A stretch of 38,908 bases of DNA, from NCBI GenBank assembly GCA_023700255.1, contig JAJPRD010000012.1:1-38908 (forward strand), given 5' to 3'. The position numbers and the translations under genes are program-made. Positions 25,336 to 32,330 of the stretch are shown piece by piece. The notes under the pieces are model-generated. The model was given only the letters and a program-made list of their open reading frames with translations. It was not told the DNA's origin and ran no database searches. The stretch is from Candidatus Thalassarchaeaceae archaeon. GTDB taxonomy: Archaea > Thermoplasmatota > Poseidoniia > Poseidoniales > Thalassarchaeaceae. How positions within the stretch are numbered: the first letter of the stretch is position 1; each line of letters opens with the position of its first letter.

Positions 25336-26166
25336 ATGGTTAATTCGATAGAGGATACTACTCCTTTACAGTTGGACACGTTAATTCTTCAAAAAAAAAT
25401 ATCTCAAGGCGATTTAGATGGGATAGATATCTTTTCTGAACAAATCTTGAATCGATCACGCTCTACTTCAGAGAGAGATCATCTAGTTGAGGCTCGAGTG
25501 AGGATGGATCGAGCCCTACTTGGAATGATTGAAGTTGAATTAATTGGTGCTGAATTAAGATGGTGCGTTGATCGTCTTCATGCAATCTGCCCCGGTTCAC
25601 CATTACACGGTCTTGCATTGCTTAACTTAGCTAATTGGCACAGGAATGCTGGAGAATCCATGATGTCACTGATTGTTCATGCTGATATTAGTAGAGAGGA
25701 GGGTCACCCTGAGGATATAATTGGCCTTTCTCGATTAGAAGCTGCAAGAATTTACGTCACGTTAAATGATCTAGATCCTGCGATGAGACATCTTTGGTCA
25801 TCAAGACAATATTTTACCAACAATGGTATGCCATCAGAGAGTTTAGTGGCATCTTTAGAATGGCTAGATTTAGCTTTAGAAGAAGTTTCGGAATCAGCAC
25901 CCAGTATGGAATCACGGTTGGAAAATGCTGCTCCAAGAGGCATGTCTGGTGCTACTTGGATACCTTCTAATCCTCAAGATGTGAAAACAATAGTCGAAGA
26001 ACTGCTACCTGTTCTGACACGTGATCTTTCAGGTATTCAAAGAAATGACATAGGTTTAATCATTGATTCATCGAATATCCTCGGATTTAATGAATGGAAA
26101 AATGTTTTATTAGAAAGAATTGAGGAGATTCAAGACCCAAGGGTTTTGGATGTACTCCAATCATAA
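25336..26166 (+). CDS. Helical repeat-like protein of unknown function at the end of the exosome operon
   Basis: I do not recognise a family. The 276 residues are soluble and mostly helical. ALLNLANWHRNAGESMMSLIVHAD, then LSRLEAARIYVTLNDLDPAMRHLWSSRQYF, looks like two degenerate tetratricopeptide-type hairpins around 90-165. A less regular region (190-215, MESRLENAAPRGMSGATWIP) and a final helical part follow. A strong Shine-Dalgarno AAGGTG sits 5 bases before ATG 25336, 10 bases after prefoldin beta, so it is the last gene of the operon. Its 3' end overlaps the convergent Nudix gene by 37 bases. A role with the exosome, ribosome assembly or prefoldin is inferred from position alone. Confidence 0.72.
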   Translation: MVNSIEDTTPLQLDTLILQKKISQGDLDGIDIFSEQILNRSRSTSERDHLVEARVRMDRALLGMIEVELIGAELRWCVDRLHAICPGSPLHGLALLNLANWHRNAGESMMSLIVHADISREEGHPEDIIGLSRLEAARIYVTLNDLDPAMRHLWSSRQYFTNNGMPSESLVASLEWLDLALEEVSESAPSMESRLENAAPRGMSGATWIPSNPQDVKTIVEELLPVLTRDLSGIQRNDIGLIIDSSNILGFNEWKNVLLERIEEIQDPRVLDVLQS

Positions 26167-26534
26167 TCAATTAATTTTTTAATTTCTTTGTCTCCCCAAA
26201 ACAGGTCTCCTGGTATTTCTACACACCATCCTGCTTCTGAAATTTTTTCATCTTCGGATTCCCAGCCATATGCTTCCGGCTCTTCGTCAATCTCTACTAA
26301 TACAACAACTCCTCCTTTGATGATTGAACTATCTTCTGCGATTGCAACTCCTAAACATCCAGTTTCTTCATAGAGTTCTCTTAATGCTGCAATGTCATTA
26401 TCTTCTCCATCTAACTTATCTCCACCTGGTAATTCCCAGCCTCTTTCTAAATGTTTGACCATCATCCAACATGGTACATCAATCGGATTTTTTGGTATTG
26501 CCCAAACAATTACCCACGGTTTTTCAGTTCTCAT
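26130..26534 (-). CDS. Nudix hydrolase
   Basis: The 134-residue protein has a perfect Nudix box GX5EX7REUXEEXGU, read here as GDKLDGE-DNDIAAL-RELYEETGC (residues about 37-60). Such enzymes cut nucleoside diphosphates linked to another group. WELPGGDK just before it is typical of MutT-like clean-up enzymes. Substrate cannot be told from the sequence. Its start lies inside the end of the TPR-like gene (11-base overlap, ATGAGAACTGA), so it is translationally coupled as third gene of a UbiD-TPR-Nudix run. The 3' end overlaps the convergent helical protein by 37 bases. Fold secure. Confidence 0.9.
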   Translation of the reverse strand: MRTEKPWVIVWAIPKNPIDVPCWMMVKHLERGWELPGGDKLDGEDNDIAALRELYEETGCLGVAIAEDSSIIKGGVVVLVEIDEEPEAYGWESEDEKISEAGWCVEIPGDLFWGDKEIKKLIDYDWSTSKTLGS

Positions 26535-27507
26535 CTGTCATCTCCTCCATGATTTCCTTAACTAATTTTGTTCCCATGTCATTTCCCTCAGCTGATAACT
26601 GCCTTGCTATGAAAAATGCTCCTGAAAGATTACCCATGTCCCTCATATTCGTTATTTTTTGATAAATATCTATTTTATTTTCATCTTTTTCTTGTGTACC
26701 TAAATTCTCGATGTAATTTTTAGGAGTAGTCATGTTCTCCATTTTTCTTAAAAATTCAACTCTACTTTGGACAATGGGTTCTTTCCAAGGAATGATTTTA
26801 TCTCCATCCATCTTTGCTTCCATTCTTTTCTTGTATCTGTCTCTAACTTGTAATGTTGGGAAATATGTTTGCGCTTGGTCATAGCAGAACCATGCTTCAT
26901 CATATTCTGATCTTCTTTCATGTAATTTCCCTAGTTCGTTCCAAGTTTCATGATTTGATGGTCTCTGTGCTAATAAAATTCTTGATAAGTGAATGAATAA
27001 TTCTTCATCACCATTATCTCTTAACCGTTCAATTCTTCTAGAGAATAGTACGTTTGCTCTTACATCTCTCAGGTCTAATGTTTCGACTCTTTGTTTGAAA
27101 TTGATAATTTCCTCCTCATTACCAAGTACATTTCCTGCCCATTTGTCAGGGTCTAGAGGGTCTATATTTAGCCCTGCATGTAGTAAATTCATGCCATTAG
27201 GAGTTAAATCTACATCTTTTAATTGATTTAATAATTCAGGATCTCTACCAAGTATGGTGAATAATTCTTCTAATACAGCCCTTACTCCATTTTCATCGTT
27301 TTTCAAAATTTTTATCTTAGTTAGAGTTTCCCAATTTTGAGGATTAGTGAAATCATACAACACTGCTTGTTTAGCACTTTGTTCAGCCCAAGAAAGGTTT
27401 TCATTATCTTTTGAAATTTTCAGGAACTTTTCAGCCTGACTCCTATGCCTATTCCCAAGACTTCTTCTGGGGTGTTGCAATTTTCTTGTAATGTCAATAT
27501 CAGCCAT
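26524..27507 (-). CDS. TPR-like helical repeat protein, unknown function
   Basis: The 327-residue soluble protein is built of helix pairs resembling tetratricopeptide repeats. Examples are SWAEQSAKQAVLYDFTNPQNWETL near 38-61 and, clearest, HETWNELGKLHERRSEYDEAWFCYDQAQTYFP near 185-216. The N-terminus is basic (RKLQHPRRSLGNRHRSQ), which may bind nucleic acid or ribosome. It starts 9 bases after the UbiD gene, with TGAGGTTA overlapping that stop as Shine-Dalgarno, and is coupled to the Nudix gene downstream. No catalytic motif is visible. It could be an adaptor. Function unknown. Confidence 0.75.
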   Translation of the reverse strand: MADIDITRKLQHPRRSLGNRHRSQAEKFLKISKDNENLSWAEQSAKQAVLYDFTNPQNWETLTKIKILKNDENGVRAVLEELFTILGRDPELLNQLKDVDLTPNGMNLLHAGLNIDPLDPDKWAGNVLGNEEEIINFKQRVETLDLRDVRANVLFSRRIERLRDNGDEELFIHLSRILLAQRPSNHETWNELGKLHERRSEYDEAWFCYDQAQTYFPTLQVRDRYKKRMEAKMDGDKIIPWKEPIVQSRVEFLRKMENMTTPKNYIENLGTQEKDENKIDIYQKITNMRDMGNLSGAFFIARQLSAEGNDMGTKLVKEIMEEMTDEN

Positions 27508-27516
27508 TCTTTAACC

Positions 27517-28788
27517 TCAAAGTACAGATTCATAAGGTGACTTATCAATCCCTGGTGGTAAACTTGCATCCATTCCTATCTTACTAGTCAATCCGTCTTC
27601 CGATCTACTAGGATCTAAACTAGATCCTTTTTGATTCGATAATATGATCGTGTCTTTATCTGGCTGCCATCTGGTCATGAGTGCCCATTCTACTCTTACT
27701 GGGTCTGATGTATCGATATCTTCGTCAACTACTATTACTTGTTTCATTGAAGGGTGCCCCTCTAACGCTGCATGTATTGCTCTAATCCCATCTCCTTCTT
27801 TTTGAGGTATGATTTGTACTACTGATGATAGCCATCCACAACCCCCATCTGTAAGGTATACGTCACTACATGGTACAACCTCTGAGACCGCATTCTTGAT
27901 TGTTGGAGCTCTTGGCATACCCATCAGAGTTCTATGTTCTACTTCTCCCGGTATTAATGCATGGAAAACTGGATTATTTCTATGATGTATTGCATTATAC
28001 TGAATCACATTTTCTTGTCTAACATCATCAACAGTTCCAGTGATGTCAACATAAGGTCCTTCGTCATCTCTTTCAAGAGTTATTTGAGCTTCCATTGCAT
28101 ACTCAGCATTAGCAGGTACCTGTATTCCATTAGGTAATTCTACTAAATTTAGCGGCTTTCCGTGTAATTTTTGATGTAATGCCGCTGCTACTGTAAGTTC
28201 GTCTAGATCTACTGTGAATGACATTGCTGCGGCCAATAGTACTACTGCGTCAGCACCATTCACAACAGCGATGTCTACATTTTTTCCTTGACTTGCAGCG
28301 AGATCAGTCATAGTTCTAAGATGTCTAGGGACAAACCTTGAGACAGTATGATTCCCATCTCTCAAGAATTGTCTATGGAATGACATGTTTCTGACTCCGT
28401 TATATTGTGCGATAATTACAGATGCAGATTGGTATCTACCTCTATCTTCTGGATAGTGCCATGGTATAGGTATTTTTTCAAGATTTACTTCAGTCATAGT
28501 GTTCTCCATAACAGGAGCTAAGTCCGAATCTATTATTTCTGGTTCACAGGGGTTATTCATTGCCCATGCTAAGATATCAATAAGTTCGCCTGGACTGACA
28601 TCGAATGTTTCACAGATTCTTTTCCTTGTAAGTACGTTTAACGCTGCAGATTGATTAGGTGCTTCCGTTAAGTTAGAAAAGATCAGAGGTTGATGATTTT
28701 GTTCTTTAGAACCATTCATTATTCCATGTATGACACTGGTTTCAGCATCTATTTTTTTCACATTAACAAGTAAATCTCGGAACGCCAT
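27517..28788 (-). CDS. ubiD: UbiD-family decarboxylase, candidate anhydromevalonate phosphate decarboxylase
   Basis: UbiD enzymes are prenylated-FMN (de)carboxylases. From ATG 28788 the protein is 423 residues, near the short archaeal form. In numbering from an upstream ATG (28818), the active-site block reads DEGPYVDITG, with Glu253 and Asp258 at the two acidic positions known from Fdc1/UbiD. A likely arginine partner lies in MSFHRQF (Arg149). I prefer 28788 because MAFRDLLVNVKK is the usual beginning. Many archaea use a UbiD-family protein to decarboxylate trans-anhydromevalonate 5-phosphate to isopentenyl phosphate. The window also encodes an IPP isomerase-GGPP synthase, which makes that role attractive but unproven. 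It leads a UbiD-TPR-Nudix operon. Family secure; substrate inferred. Confidence 0.88.
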   Translation of the reverse strand: MAFRDLLVNVKKIDAETSVIHGIMNGSKEQNHQPLIFSNLTEAPNQSAALNVLTRKRICETFDVSPGELIDILAWAMNNPCEPEIIDSDLAPVMENTMTEVNLEKIPIPWHYPEDRGRYQSASVIIAQYNGVRNMSFHRQFLRDGNHTVSRFVPRHLRTMTDLAASQGKNVDIAVVNGADAVVLLAAAMSFTVDLDELTVAAALHQKLHGKPLNLVELPNGIQVPANAEYAMEAQITLERDDEGPYVDITGTVDDVRQENVIQYNAIHHRNNPVFHALIPGEVEHRTLMGMPRAPTIKNAVSEVVPCSDVYLTDGGCGWLSSVVQIIPQKEGDGIRAIHAALEGHPSMKQVIVVDEDIDTSDPVRVEWALMTRWQPDKDTIILSNQKGSSLDPSRSEDGLTSKIGMDASLPPGIDKSPYESVL

Positions 28789-28880
28789 GTTAACAACCCA
28801 ATGCCATTTCGATTTCAATGTTAGCGATGGAAAATGCGTATTAGTGTCGAAGTTCCACCTACTGCTTCCCCGTCATGCTC

Positions 28881-28920
28881 TTATACCAATGGTAGGTCGC
28901 CGGGCTGTCTTAGAGGTGAT
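28881..28920 (+). promoter_or_regulatory. TATA box and strong Shine-Dalgarno of the uS12 operon
   Basis: TTATACC (28881-28887) predicts transcript start near 28909. GAGGTGAT (28913-28920) is a near-perfect complement of the 16S tail and stands 5 bases before TTG 28926. This supports the TTG as the true uS12 start. Confidence 0.55.
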
Positions 28921-28925
28921 ATTAC

Positions 28926-29366
28926 TTGGGTAGAGGACTTTTCTCCGGATCGAAAATGAAAAGTGACCGTAGAAAGTATCGCTGGAAGGAGAAGAGGTTT
29001 CGTGATCGAGAGATCAAGAGACGACAAGGTGGAGTTTTGAAACACGACCCTCTAAATGGTTCATCACAAGCTAAGGGAATAGTTATCGAAAAAGTTGGTT
29101 TCGAGGCTAAACAACCAAATTCTGGTATCCGTAAAGCTGTTAAGATTTCTCTAATAAGAACAGGTAACAAACTTACTGCATTCGCTCCAGGAGATGGAGC
29201 AATTTCATTCATTGATGAGCACGACGAAGTACTGGTAGAAGGTATTGGTGGTCCTCGTGGTCAGTCTATGGGAGATCTTCCCGGTGTTCGATACAAAGTG
29301 ATCAAGGTCAACGGCGTCTCTCTAGATGAGATGGTTCGTGGCCGTAAAGAAAAACCAATCAGATGA
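28926..29366 (+). CDS. rps12: 30S ribosomal protein S12 (uS12), archaeal form
   Basis: uS12 shapes the decoding centre of the small subunit. The 146-residue archaeal/eukaryotic-type protein begins [12 protein letters not shown], matching the conserved MGxGLFxxxK start, which fixes the TTG codon. The decoding loop is [12 protein letters not shown] (about 59-70), and [22 protein letters not shown] is the second conserved block. It starts the uS12-uS7-EF-2 string, with uS7 9 bases later. Secure. Confidence 0.96.
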   Translation: MGRGLFSGSKMKSDRRKYRWKEKRFRDREIKRRQGGVLKHDPLNGSSQAKGIVIEKVGFEAKQPNSGIRKAVKISLIRTGNKLTAFAPGDGAISFIDEHDEVLVEGIGGPRGQSMGDLPGVRYKVIKVNGVSLDEMVRGRKEKPIR

Positions 29367-29375
29367 GGTCTATTT

Positions 29376-29984
29376 ATGTCAGAAGAAAATGAATCATCAC
29401 AAGATGCTCCTATTGCTGGAATCGGTACTATGGTTTTCGGACGATGGGATGCTACTGACGTAACTTGTTCAGATCCTGGACTTGCTCCATACATCAATCT
29501 AACAACTATTGGTACACCACACAGCGGTGGTAGGCATGCTAACTCTTGGTTTGGTAAAGCAAAGTTATCAGTTATCGAGAGATTCATTAACAATCTGATG
29601 AGGTCCGGAAAGTTTTCAGGAAAGAAACAGCATTGTGCTAAAGCTTTAGAAGATGCACTATTAGTTATCTCAGAGCGTAAAGATGAGAATCCACTTCAAA
29701 TATTCATTAATGCAATTATTGAATCAGCACCTTGTGAAGAAACAACAAGAATCAAGATGGGTGCAGTAAGTGCACCTAAAGCAGTGGATTCATCACCAAG
29801 CCGTCGTTTAGACATGGCTCTAAGGAATCTTGGAATAGGGTGCGCATCTGCTACTGCTAAGAGTAAAAAGACACTAACTGAGGGTATTATCTCAGAACTT
29901 TCTAAAGCTGCTAGTGGAGACGTTGGTTCTTATGCAGTTGGTAAGAGAGAAGAAGTTGAAAGAATCGCTTCCTCTGCTCGATGA
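29376..29984 (+). CDS. rps7: 30S ribosomal protein S7 (uS7)
   Basis: uS7 nucleates the head of the small subunit and lines the E site. It is 202 residues, the archaeal length with an N-terminal extension (about 1-35). Conserved blocks are KLSVIERFINNLMRSGKFSG, NPLQIFINAIIESAPCEET and SPSRRLDMALRNLGIGCA. The start is 9 bases after uS12. The C-terminal region (GKREEVERIASSAR) is typical. It is followed by a 107-base gap before EF-2, with a hairpin. Secure. Confidence 0.95.
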   Translation: MSEENESSQDAPIAGIGTMVFGRWDATDVTCSDPGLAPYINLTTIGTPHSGGRHANSWFGKAKLSVIERFINNLMRSGKFSGKKQHCAKALEDALLVISERKDENPLQIFINAIIESAPCEETTRIKMGAVSAPKAVDSSPSRRLDMALRNLGIGCASATAKSKKTLTEGIISELSKAASGDVGSYAVGKREEVERIASSAR

Positions 29985-30023
29985 TAATTTTCGTCCATCC
30001 CAAAGACCGGATAGTAATGCCTT

Positions 30024-30038
30024 TATCACTTCGTGATA
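30024..30038 (+). promoter_or_regulatory. Hairpin in the EF-2 leader
   Basis: TATCAC-TTC-GTGATA is a perfect 6-base-pair inverted repeat with a 3-base loop, in the 107-base gap between uS7 and EF-2. An overlapping pair ACTTCG (30028-30033) and CGAAGT (30056-30061) could form a competing longer hairpin. The EF-2 Shine-Dalgarno AAGGTGAT (30081-30088) lies just downstream. This could be a protein-binding control site, a processing site or chance. Confidence 0.3.
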
Positions 30039-30091
30039 CAATCGGCTTTATGAACCGAAGTTGGGTCGGGCGGCTATCATAAGGTGATTAT

Positions 30092-32299
30092 ATGGGTCGT
30101 AAAGAAGACAACATACTGCGAGCAACTGAAGTTATGCACGTCAGAGAGAGGATAAGGAATCTTGCAATTGCGGCTCACATTGACCACGGGAAGACTACTC
30201 TGTCGGACAATCTAATAGCTGGTGCGGGTATGATGTCCGAAGATCTTGCTGGTAAATCAAGAGTTCTTGATTTCGATCAACAAGAGGCTGCTCGTGGAAT
30301 TACTATCAATGCAGCAAGTGCATCAATGGTTCACGATATTGATGGCCAAGATTATTTGATTAATCTAATCGATACACCAGGTCACGTTGATTTTGGTGGT
30401 GACGTAACTCGTGCAATGAGAGCAGTTGATGGTTGTATCATATTAGCTTGTGCGGTTGAGGGTACTATGCCTCAGACTGAAACGGTTGTTCGTCAAGCAT
30501 TGAAGGAAAAAGTACGTCCTGTTCTATTTATCAATAAAGTTGATCGATTAATTAATGAATTACAAATTGATGGTCCTGAAATGATGAAGAGATTCGAAAA
30601 AATCATTACTAAAGTCAATAAATTAATTGAAACTTTCGCACCTGCTGACTTAGCAAAAGACTGGCAAGTTTCAGTTCAAAAAGGAACCGTTGCTTTTGGT
30701 TCGGCATACTACAACTGGGGGATGTCTATTCCTTACATGCAAAAATCTGGATTAAATTTCACTGATATTTTCGAACATTGTAAGAATGATGAACAAAAAG
30801 AATTAGCTAAGAAAGCTCCTGTCCATCGAATTTTATTAGATATGGCTGTAGCTGAACTTCCCTCTCCATTAGTTTCTCAGAAATATCGTATCCCGAATAT
30901 TTGGCAGGGCGACCTAGAATCAGAAGTTGGTAAAGCAATGCTTGAGACAGATCCTGATGGTCCTCTTCAATTAATGATTACAAAAATATGGATGGATCCT
31001 CATGCTGGAGAAGTAGCGGTAGGAAGAGTATACTCTGGTTCAATTAAACATGGTGAAACTGTATGGGCTATTGGTGCTGCAAAGGCTGAACGTGTTCAGC
31101 AAGTTAGCATGATGGTTGGTGGAGATAGAATTCAAGTCCCACAAGTATCTGCAGGTAATATTGCAGCATTAACAGGCGTTAAGAGTGCAGCAGCAGGTAT
31201 AACAATCGCTAGAGATCAAGATGCAACTCCTTTCGAAGCAATTAGACATTATTCAGAACCAGTAGTTACTGTAGCTGTGGAGCCTAAATCTATGAAAGAT
31301 TTGCCTAAATTTATTGATGCACTGCGAGGTCTTGCTAAGGCCGATGCTTCTTTGCAAGTCACTACTAACCAAGAAACTGGCGAAGCTCTATTAGCTGGTA
31401 TGGGTGAATTGCATCTTGAGATTACAATATTCCGTATGCAAGAAGAACAGAATATCAAAGTTACAGTTAGTGAGCCAATTGTTGTTTATCGTGAATCTAT
31501 TGAAAGTAACAATACTGGTCGCCCATTCGAAGGTAAATCACCTAACAGGCATAACAGATTCTATATTGAGTGTGAACCATTATCTCAAGAGATAATTAAC
31601 GCATTAAGAGAAGGTCACTTTGGTGACGGTCCTGTTCGAAGTAAGGATGCTAAAGAAACTGGTAATAAATTTGCAGAATTTGGTATGGATAAAAATCTTA
31701 TGAGAAAAATATATGCTATTCATGGTACGAATGTATTCGTTAATGATACTAAAGGTATTCAAAATCTTCACGAAACAAGAGAACTAATGATTGAAGGTTT
31801 CAATGATGTATGTAAGAAAGGTCCTACGGCTGAAGAACCTCTAATGGGTGTATTAGTTCGTCTAGTTGACGCTAAGCTTCACGAAGATGCAATTCATCGT
31901 GGTCCTGCTCAAACCATCCCTGCAGTACGTAATGCAGTTAAGGGCGCAATTATTAGATCAAGGTCTGTAATTTTCGAACCTATACAGAACATCCGTATTG
32001 ATGCTCCAAACGATGTTATTGGTGGAGTTACACGTGAGTTAACAACACGTCGAGGAATAATTGAAGATATGCCTGTAGATGGTGGAACAGCAAGCGTAAT
32101 TGGTAAAATGCCAGTTGCAGAATCTTTTGGTTTCTCAAATGACATCAGAGCAGCTAGTCAAGGAAGAGCGGTTTGGAATACAGAGAATGCTGGTTTCGTT
32201 CAACTACCTGCAATGCTATTCAATAAAGTAACTGCTGAAATCAGACAACGTAAGGGTCTGAAAGAAGAAGTTCCTGGTGAAGATAATTACCAAGCTTGA
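30092..32299 (+). CDS. fusA: Translation elongation factor 2 (aEF-2)
   Basis: aEF-2 is the GTPase that drives translocation of tRNA and mRNA. The 735-residue protein shows the P-loop AHIDHGKTT (28-36), the switch I region ARGITINAAS, DTPGHVDF and NKVDR, then the OB, fold III and V, and domain IV. The diphthamide target lies in DAIHRGPAQTIPAVR; by count His602 (codon 31895-31897). This histidine is modified by the Dph pathway, whose last enzyme, Dph6, is encoded at 19968-20642. In many euryarchaea EF-1 alpha and uS10 follow directly; here a minus-strand exporter follows instead. Secure. Confidence 0.97.
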   Translation: MGRKEDNILRATEVMHVRERIRNLAIAAHIDHGKTTLSDNLIAGAGMMSEDLAGKSRVLDFDQQEAARGITINAASASMVHDIDGQDYLINLIDTPGHVDFGGDVTRAMRAVDGCIILACAVEGTMPQTETVVRQALKEKVRPVLFINKVDRLINELQIDGPEMMKRFEKIITKVNKLIETFAPADLAKDWQVSVQKGTVAFGSAYYNWGMSIPYMQKSGLNFTDIFEHCKNDEQKELAKKAPVHRILLDMAVAELPSPLVSQKYRIPNIWQGDLESEVGKAMLETDPDGPLQLMITKIWMDPHAGEVAVGRVYSGSIKHGETVWAIGAAKAERVQQVSMMVGGDRIQVPQVSAGNIAALTGVKSAAAGITIARDQDATPFEAIRHYSEPVVTVAVEPKSMKDLPKFIDALRGLAKADASLQVTTNQETGEALLAGMGELHLEITIFRMQEEQNIKVTVSEPIVVYRESIESNNTGRPFEGKSPNRHNRFYIECEPLSQEIINALREGHFGDGPVRSKDAKETGNKFAEFGMDKNLMRKIYAIHGTNVFVNDTKGIQNLHETRELMIEGFNDVCKKGPTAEEPLMGVLVRLVDAKLHEDAIHRGPAQTIPAVRNAVKGAIIRSRSVIFEPIQNIRIDAPNDVIGGVTRELTTRRGIIEDMPVDGGTASVIGKMPVAESFGFSNDIRAASQGRAVWNTENAGFVQLPAMLFNKVTAEIRQRKGLKEEVPGEDNYQA

Positions 32300-32304
32300 A
32301 AATA

Positions 32305-32330
32305 ATTAGTTTAAACTAATATTTTTCTTT
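32305..32330 (+). terminator. Palindrome plus T-run after EF-2, likely terminator
   Basis: ATTAGTTTAAACTAAT (32305-32320) is a perfect 16-base palindrome starting 6 bases after the EF-2 stop, followed by ATTTTTCTTT. A short stem with a T-rich tail fits archaeal transcription termination. The palindrome also contains the stop codon of the convergent exporter gene. Confidence 0.45.
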
